11,370 nt of DNA. Source: Candidatus Woesearchaeota archaeon. GTDB taxonomy: Archaea; Nanobdellota; Nanobdellia; Woesearchaeales; GCA-2686295. A program made the position numbers and the translations under genes. A model generated the notes under the pieces. The model saw nothing but the letters and a program-made list of their open reading frames with translations. It was not told the origin of the DNA and made no database searches. Location of the stretch: contig NZBB01000032.1 of NCBI GenBank assembly GCA_002686295.1, forward strand, positions 1 to 11,370. Direction: 5' to 3'. Positions 7,601 to 11,370 of the stretch are shown here, piece by piece. Position 1 is the first letter of the stretch; each line of letters begins with the position of its first letter.

Positions 7601-7914
7601 ATATCTCCTACTCCATCAGCATCTAAATCTTCTTGATATGGATTATAATCATACATACAATTATCTATAGTGTTTATTATTCCGTCACAATCATTATCAT
7701 ATAAACAAGGATTATCAAAAACACAACCAGGTTCTGAATCGCATGCATTACCAACACCATCACCATCTTCATCTTCCTGATAAGGATTATAATTATATGG
7801 ACAATTATCTAAAATATCTATGACGCCATCACCATCAGAATCATATGCACTAACAGGATTTACAACTACTAAAAAAGAAATTAAAAAAATTAATGAAACT
7901 ATTGCATTCTTCAT
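4669..7914 (-). CDS. Large secreted TSP3 / cadherin-like / PKD surface protein
   Basis: 1081 residues, probably an exported adhesin or surface fibre. In order: signal peptide 1-23 (LIFLISFLVVVNPVSA); three thrombospondin type 3-like repeats 25-59, 73-107 and 124-158 (DSDGDGIIDTIDNCPY type, Asp-rich, likely calcium binding); cadherin-like domains about 164-257, 258-356 and 357-449 (ending TINPVNDVP, TINPINDAP); a PKD domain 452-534 (YIWDFGDENTAEG ... FNVTVYASDG); an unassigned beta-rich domain about 537-665; further cadherin-like domains about 667-762, 763-846 and 847-936. Residues 939-967 carry a Cys- and Asp-rich motif (CSDGLDND ... GCSSPTDD). Residues 972-1081 form an Ig-like domain resembling domain 2 of the S-layer protein (GVIVPELGI versus SFAIPQLNI). 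There is no C-terminal TM helix, so attachment must be indirect. The ATG at 7914 lies 2 bases after the previous stop, so translation is probably coupled. One domain differs in base composition. Confidence 0.88.
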   Translation of the reverse strand: MKNAIVSLIFLISFLVVVNPVSAYDSDGDGVIDILDNCPYNYNPYQEDEDGDGVGNACDSEPGCVFDNPCLYDNDCDGIINTIDNCMYDYNPYQEDLDADGVGDICDYDLVEFSCTQIAFSQYDSDGDGIIDTIDNCPYTYNPYQEDSDGDGIGDVCDIENIDPILISNISDQIWDEDTNITINLSNYFYDENGDSLTYSYTQLTNIIVQINDNLMTFSPLLNWNGDETIIITVNDGVSAVSSNNFSLTINPVNDVPFWSVNLSDVVFEEDFSQVVVDGVLGDFVSDVDGDSLSFSVVNESSSEVNCEIENDFDIVLYSVGDWNGVSSCTLRVSDGNGGFADNAFSITINPINDAPIVSDIPNQEITSGENFVTFDLDDYVQDVDDAISELTWSFSGTTSLTVIINSENVVNIDYPLEWYGSETITFTATDVAGASNSDSMFASVLMPNFPPEVSITEPENGTNFATNNSIIFIANGSDPNNDELSYIWDFGDENTAEGRIAYHNYTGIGTFNVTVYASDGQFSTMDSVEIIVYENSFDIQNLNSYEDNQFSSVQNVFFRNETLYLKFEVYSINDGNAAINMINTVELFNENTGTGDVNLQAYNGFVEGENITDGQLSNPDGSYYYFLPNIPLSDALLGTSLVFVFSFNGTGSDHAYLSISILNNEPVLQDIPDIEFLVNETASVSLDDFVSDLETIDEDIDWTFSGNDNVILAFDSQTREVTFSSSAWVGSEIINFSVDDTDGGFDSDLVSVTILQTPNQPPELTSIPDMSVMVDSQLTYQFVCIDPDGDDLLYYDDVDLFDVDSYGLIDFTPSTEQVGEYEVLITCSDGEFNVSDSFSLSILPLQTGPEIYGASLTAYIFRTFNYQVVASDANGDVLSFTDDSSLFDINETTGIISFVPGVELFAETHSFVITVSDGYASVSENFDIRFIFFDPPQCSDGLDNDNDGRTDFPDDSGCSSPTDDKELYINRDFGNGIRITRLNAYGIDYNTVMPGDYVMIGGTFRNDLDVDINNLLVGVIVPELGIKQVIKIIDIDAGESKSARGYLYLPRNVHAGDYYFGVYVSSNGVKKTKYMPVRII
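6901..7140. other. Patch of unusual strand composition inside the large surface gene
   Basis: By hand count these 240 bases contain about 71 C but only about 14 G on the + strand. The 60-base line just left of the patch (6841-6900) has about equal C and G. The patch coincides with residues 259-338, most of the second cadherin-like domain, and in the sense strand favours GTT, GGT, GAT, TTG and GAG. It may be a swapped or recently acquired domain. Confidence 0.7.
7441..7842 (-). repeat. Three thrombospondin type 3-like coding repeats
   Basis: Copies lie at 7842-7738, 7698-7594 and 7545-7441, each coding 35 residues of the form D.DGDG.IDT.DNCPY.YNPYQED.DGDGVGD.CD, at a period of about 48-51 residues. 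They stay similar at the DNA level (for example ACAATTATCT recurs in all three on the + strand). Asp ladders and a Cys pair per unit suggest calcium binding and disulfides. Repeat 2 has extra Cys residues nearby. Confidence 0.85.
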
Positions 7915-7916
7915 TT

Positions 7917-10196
7917 TTAGAAATTCAAAGTTATTCCTGCTTTGACTTCATTAAATTCGTTCTTTGTTTGATCAACAGGCGTTAATCCATCAATCAATGT
8001 GTTTGTATAACTTCCATTTGATAACTCAGAAAATAAACCAACAAGGAAACTTCCAACATGACCTTCTAACAATCCTTTAACAACATAACCTTGACCAACA
8101 CCTTCCATGTTTCTGTTAGAGTAATTATAGTTTCTAAAACCAACTAATAATTGTGTTTCAAGATTATCTGTTCTGGCATTAGCTTTGAAACCAGTTTCGC
8201 TTACTTGTACATGTGAACTCAAATCAGTTATAGAGTTGAATCCTTTTGAGGTCACATATCCAGTTATATTGGTTCCTAAATTTCCATAGCCTAACTCAAA
8301 CACCAAATATTTTCTACTATCATCAAAATTAATAGGTCTGCCTGCAAAAGTTCCATTTGCAAACTCTGTTGTTTCAATAGAAAACCCTGCACCACCAACT
8401 AAAGATTCATATTGTGCAATAACATTTGCTCCAACATCTATTTTTGTCTTATTCCAGTTTTCTTTTCCAAAGTTTTCTGAAGTAGTGTTTTCTTTTCCGC
8501 TAATAAAACTTCCATGAGTTTGAAGCAAAACTCTCTCTCCTAGAAGACGAGCATAATCTGCTGATAAACCTGCTCCATCAAAATTTATTGTTGCTTCAGC
8601 ATCAATTCCTGGAAGAATAACTTTTTGTGTGAAACTTTCATTGTCATATCCAACAAGATAAGTTCTTAAACCAGTTTTTGGTTTTGAAGAAAACTTCCAT
8701 TCTTTTGAAAATTCATTTTTTTCTAAAACTTGTTTTTCAATAACTGCAACATCACTTCCATCATTTATCACATTAGCTATTGCTTGATTATACTCTGCAA
8801 TTTTTTCTTCAAAACTTAAAAGTATTTCATTATCCGTTTCAGCAAGAAATTTATAAGCTTTTGAGTTTTCATCCAAACTAAAAGGTTGAAAAGAAGAAAT
8901 TTCTTCTTCTGACAAACCATCAAAAACAGTCTCGTTGTAGTTGTTTATTTTTTCTTCTAAATTTCTAACTAAAGGCAAAACTTCATCATTGAAAATCTGT
9001 TCACCAGACACTGCTTTGAAATAATCAATTATGTTTACTGCAGTTGTTGAATCACTATAAAAAGCATGCTTTATTTTGAAATCATCTTCATACTTTATTC
9101 TTCCAATTCTATAACTTTTATCTGTATCTAGAACTTTTATATGGCCTGTGTTTTTAGAATATGCATTCTCAAAATTAGGACCTTTCCAAAGAATATCCGC
9201 GATTGTTCCGTCTTCACTCCAATTCATAGAAATGTATTGAGTTAAACTCTTATCAACTAAAGAATCTAATTCTTCAGAGAAATTATGTTTTAAATGCCAT
9301 TCGGTTATATCACTCATAGCCACAGAATCATTCTCTACACCAACTGATTTCATTAAATTAACTAATCTAGTAGAAGTTGCTTCAGGATTTATTTCGAAAT
9401 TTATCCAATCTAAAGAATCAACTCCTAAAAACATGTATTGTTGTAAAGATTTATCAAGAGCTGATTTATCTAAAGTGCTGTCTAATTCTTCTGTTATTTT
9501 AGCATATGAATTTGCTCTAGACAAAAGATTTGAAAGGTCTATGTTTAATGAGTCATATTTTAATTCAATTACAACTTGTTCAGATAATTCTATTGTTTTT
9601 ACAGAATTAGAAATTACTTCAGAAACAATAACATTATTTAAAGTTGTATCTGGAACTTCTTTAGCAGTGTTACTTAAAGTTGAATCCAAAACAACTTCTG
9701 CAAGCTCTTTAACAACTTCAACAGAATCATTTGTTGTAGCAATTAATTGCGAATCAGGTTTAGTATAGTATTCATCAACTATTAAATCGAATTCTTCTGA
9801 TGAAACAACTATGTTTGAGGTTTTATCTTTGATGTTAACTGTTCCAAAACCATAATTGTTTTCTTTTGGACCCCAAACTATTTCTGCAACCAAATTGTTA
9901 TAATTTTCTTCCGTCAAATATTCTGCAGATAGATTATTAAAAGCATCAAAGAAACCATTCATTTCAAGATGATTAACAAACAATTCTTTTCCTCCAAACA
10001 ATTTAATATCATCTGTTTCATATGCTTTTAAAGCCAATTTAAGAGCATCTTGCGTAGGCTCCATATCATTTACCATTTCAACAGAAGGCATAGCCAAATC
10101 ATTATAATTAGCTAAAGGCAAATCACCTATTTTTTCAGCTGACAAAGAAGCTGCTAAACTCATTGTTGTTAATAAAGTAGTTAATTTTTTTCTCAT
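7917..10196 (-). CDS. Secreted protein with C-terminal beta-barrel-like domain (autotransporter-like layout)
   Basis: 759 residues, not recognised as a named family. The signal peptide is 1-20 (KKLTTLLTTMSLAASLSA, cut before EKIGD). Residues 21-505 are a soluble, mostly helical region containing a unit seen twice: AEIVWGPKENNYGFGTVNI (104-122) and ADILWKGPNFENAYSKNTG (333-351), each followed by a beta-like stretch. Residues 160-250 and 405-495 look helical and charged. Residues about 510-759 change to alternating polar/hydrophobic strands rich in Gly, Asn and aromatics; I count about 12 (e.g. TKIDVGANVIAQYES, KYLVFELGYGNLGTN, ETQLLVGFRNYNYS). The last nine residues, VKAGITLNF, place V, A, I, L and F on one face, the pattern of bacterial outer-membrane beta-barrel C-termini. 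The start ATG overlaps the previous stop as ATGA and has GGGGG 8 bases upstream. A soluble beta-rich surface domain is the main alternative to a true barrel. Confidence 0.75.
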   Translation of the reverse strand: MRKKLTTLLTTMSLAASLSAEKIGDLPLANYNDLAMPSVEMVNDMEPTQDALKLALKAYETDDIKLFGGKELFVNHLEMNGFFDAFNNLSAEYLTEENYNNLVAEIVWGPKENNYGFGTVNIKDKTSNIVVSSEEFDLIVDEYYTKPDSQLIATTNDSVEVVKELAEVVLDSTLSNTAKEVPDTTLNNVIVSEVISNSVKTIELSEQVVIELKYDSLNIDLSNLLSRANSYAKITEELDSTLDKSALDKSLQQYMFLGVDSLDWINFEINPEATSTRLVNLMKSVGVENDSVAMSDITEWHLKHNFSEELDSLVDKSLTQYISMNWSEDGTIADILWKGPNFENAYSKNTGHIKVLDTDKSYRIGRIKYEDDFKIKHAFYSDSTTAVNIIDYFKAVSGEQIFNDEVLPLVRNLEEKINNYNETVFDGLSEEEISSFQPFSLDENSKAYKFLAETDNEILLSFEEKIAEYNQAIANVINDGSDVAVIEKQVLEKNEFSKEWKFSSKPKTGLRTYLVGYDNESFTQKVILPGIDAEATINFDGAGLSADYARLLGERVLLQTHGSFISGKENTTSENFGKENWNKTKIDVGANVIAQYESLVGGAGFSIETTEFANGTFAGRPINFDDSRKYLVFELGYGNLGTNITGYVTSKGFNSITDLSSHVQVSETGFKANARTDNLETQLLVGFRNYNYSNRNMEGVGQGYVVKGLLEGHVGSFLVGLFSELSNGSYTNTLIDGLTPVDQTKNEFNEVKAGITLNF

Positions 10197-11191
10197 TTTT
10201 CATTCCCCCAATCATTTATTTTTTGCATTATATTTGACCTATTAAATGTCACAAAATCAGTTTCTTCCTCATTTGCTTGTTCTTTAAATCCTGGTTCATA
10301 ACCAACAACTCTATTTTGAGAAACACCTGTTTCTATATTTCTTAATCTAAAGAAATAGAGTGCAGAGTTATTATTTGGATTTGTATCAGTATTATTCTCA
10401 AGAATTGATTCAAAAACATTTAATTCATCAACACTATATCCTGTTAATTCATTCATATGTCTTGTTCCTAATTTTGTTAAATAAAATGCTTTTTCTCCAT
10501 TTGAATATTGTAAAAGTTCATTTCTTTGAATACCTGCCCAATCTCTTTCGATTGAAGGCAATTCAAGACCATTTAGATAAGATCCTATATTTCTTAAATC
10601 TTTATCTGATAATTGCTTCTCTCCTGATTTAAGTTCTCTAACTCTGAGAATTGTGAACTTTCCATAAATATTTGAATTTGTCTCTTTAGAATAAATGAAT
10701 TTTTCTTTATTTGCTTCTAATGAACTATAAAAGAAAAGTTCTCCTGAACTCAAATCATTTAATTTTGTTTCTAAACTATTTTTTTCACTTTCAACACTTG
10801 ACAAACGAGTATCTATTCCTTCAAGCACTTCATTAACATCAAAAGAATCATTAATTTTAAGATTTTTTTCTTTAGAAAAATTAGACAAATCATTTAAAAC
10901 ATTTGTGAACTCATCTGCAATTTCTTTATATTGAGTATCAACTTTTGCAACATAGTTATCTATTGAACCTAAAACTACTTTATGATTGTTAACTTCTTTA
11001 ACTTCTAAACCATGATTCTCTGCTACTTCAGTTATATCATTAACTATTTCTTGTTTTTCTTCTTCAACAACATCTAGTTTATTTTCATAAATACCTGCTT
11101 CAAACAAAAGAAAAGTTGCAGCTGCCAAACCACCAGCACCATAAACAATATTTCTTCCAAGAACAGATCTTTTTTTACCTTCACGAACCAT
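10193..11191 (-). CDS. N-terminal TM anchored coiled-coil protein, unknown function
   Basis: 332 residues, no family recognised. A basic N-terminus (MVREGKKRSVLGR) precedes one Gly/Ala-rich hydrophobic segment at about 14-32 (GAGGLAAATFLLFEAG), probably an uncleaved signal anchor with the rest outside the cell. Residues about 36-60 and 125-148 are charged with heptad-like spacing, likely coiled coils. The C-terminal half has two beta-like stretches, NIYGKFTILRVRELKSGE (174-191) and LYFFRLRNIETGVSQNRVV (278-296), that resemble the repeat unit of the downstream secreted protein. The ATG at 11191 has a strong GGAGGG site 8 bases upstream and overlaps the previous gene by 11 bases; its stop overlaps the next start as ATGA. 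The coupling suggests that its product works with the two secreted proteins that follow, perhaps as a membrane tether. Confidence 0.8.
   Translation of the reverse strand: MVREGKKRSVLGRNIVYGAGGLAAATFLLFEAGIYENKLDVVEEEKQEIVNDITEVAENHGLEVKEVNNHKVVLGSIDNYVAKVDTQYKEIADEFTNVLNDLSNFSKEKNLKINDSFDVNEVLEGIDTRLSSVESEKNSLETKLNDLSSGELFFYSSLEANKEKFIYSKETNSNIYGKFTILRVRELKSGEKQLSDKDLRNIGSYLNGLELPSIERDWAGIQRNELLQYSNGEKAFYLTKLGTRHMNELTGYSVDELNVFESILENNTDTNPNNNSALYFFRLRNIETGVSQNRVVGYEPGFKEQANEEETDFVTFNRSNIMQKINDWGNEK
10205..10209 (-). promoter_or_regulatory. G-run ribosome binding site of the beta-barrel-like protein
   Basis: GGGGG in GATTGGGGGAATG lies 8 bases before ATG 10196, inside the end of the upstream gene. 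It is the same G-run form as at the S-layer gene. Confidence 0.55.
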
Positions 11192-11370
11192 TGTAATTAC
11201 CCTCCGAAGTTTGAACTTTTTTTATATAATTAGCAATTTTGATAAATGGATCTAAAGATGAAGTTGTAGATGAAGAAGCAATTAGCATTTGAGTTTTTTC
11301 AAAAAAATCCGATTTTGATGAGAATAAAAGCACACCATCATCTGTTTTCTTTTTGAATGATGAAACTTCA
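11181..11370 (-). CDS. C-terminal fragment of an unknown protein (partial)
   Basis: On the minus strand a frame runs from the right edge (first full codon at 11369) to TGA at 11183-11181, giving the last 62 residues of a protein that begins outside the window. The tail contains FKKKTDDGVLLFSSKSDFF and ends DPFIKIANYIKKVQ...NYNGS. It is Ser- and Lys-rich with no membrane segment, and no family can be named. It is taken as real because the frame stays open to the edge, overlaps the next start by 11 bases, and carries that gene's strong ribosome binding site in its last codons, as in an operon. Chance persistence of a 62-codon open frame is possible but unlikely in sequence this AT-rich. Confidence 0.6.
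   Translation of the reverse strand, partial: EVSSFKKKTDDGVLLFSSKSDFFEKTQMLIASSSTTSSLDPFIKIANYIKKVQTSEGNYNGS
11200..11205 (-). promoter_or_regulatory. Shine-Dalgarno site of the coiled-coil TM protein
   Basis: GGAGGG lies 8 bases before ATG 11191 (GGAGGGTAATTACAATG). It is the strongest classical site in the window and fixes this start. Confidence 0.75.

Noticed and set aside
7441..7842. Regular repeats that might suggest a CRISPR array
   Set aside because: The repeats are imperfect, in frame and encode TSP3-like units; no short identical repeats with unique spacers are present.
9433..9768. 111-codon + strand open frame inside the beta-barrel-like gene
   Set aside because: No ribosome binding site or promoter, low-complexity Ser/Thr composition and full overlap with a convincing gene on the other strand.
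10360..10632. 90-codon + strand open frame with Leu/Ile/Tyr-rich sequence
   Set aside because: Its hydrophobic look comes from reading an AT-rich gene backwards; no start signals.
11218..11232. TATA-like sequence (ATTATATAAAAA, minus strand) before the coiled-coil TM gene
   Set aside because: It lies in the coding end of the upstream gene and would start transcription at or after the ribosome binding site, so an internal promoter is doubtful.

Overview
The window looks like part of a small, AT-rich archaeal genome, most likely a DPANN lineage of the Woesearchaeota/Pacearchaeota kind. Four things point there. There is a tRNA-Trp(CCA) with an intron after position 37 that can fold into a bulge-helix-bulge-like structure. 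Promoters have the archaeal form (TATA box, in one case with a BRE, about 28-30 nt before the start point). The left edge carries the C-terminal TGS domain of an archaeal YchF-like GTPase. The surface proteins are typical of these groups: NEW3-like Ig repeats, a putative S-layer protein, thrombospondin type 3 repeats, and a Cys-Ser-Asp-Gly...Asn-Asp-Gly...Gly-Cys-Ser-Ser motif. The lineage is inferred from these families and has not been tested.

Layout, left to right. Positions 1-197 (+) hold the end of the YchF-like GTPase. It converges, stop codon against stop codon, on a 200-residue coiled-coil protein of unknown function (198-800, -). Next come a T-rich terminator, tRNA-Trp (851-977, -) and its TATA box. 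The rest of the window is a minus-strand cell-envelope cluster, read from right to left. It starts with the tail of an unknown gene (11370-11181) and a one-TM coiled-coil protein (11191-10193). A secreted protein follows (10196-7917) whose C-terminal 250 residues look like an outer-membrane beta-barrel. After it come a 1081-residue TSP3/cadherin-like/PKD surface protein (7914-4669), a putative S-layer protein with its own promoter (4526-3279) and a three-TM protein with NEW3-like repeats (3237-1012). There is no gene-free stretch longer than about 145 bases.

The first four cluster genes are tightly coupled: an 11-nt overlap, an ATGA overlap and a 2-nt gap. They are probably one transcript ending near 4669, with possible read-through into the S-layer gene. 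The last two surface genes are separated by a triple T-tract that probably terminates or attenuates transcription.

The most unusual item is the 759-residue protein: signal peptide, soluble N-terminal region with repeated units, then about 12 predicted amphipathic strands ending in an alternating hydrophobic pattern with a terminal Phe. This is the architecture of bacterial autotransporters and is unexpected in an archaeon. Its upstream neighbour seems to share a repeat unit with it, and its downstream neighbour is an adhesin-like protein without a membrane anchor. Together they could be an undescribed surface-display or adhesion system. That functional link is inference.
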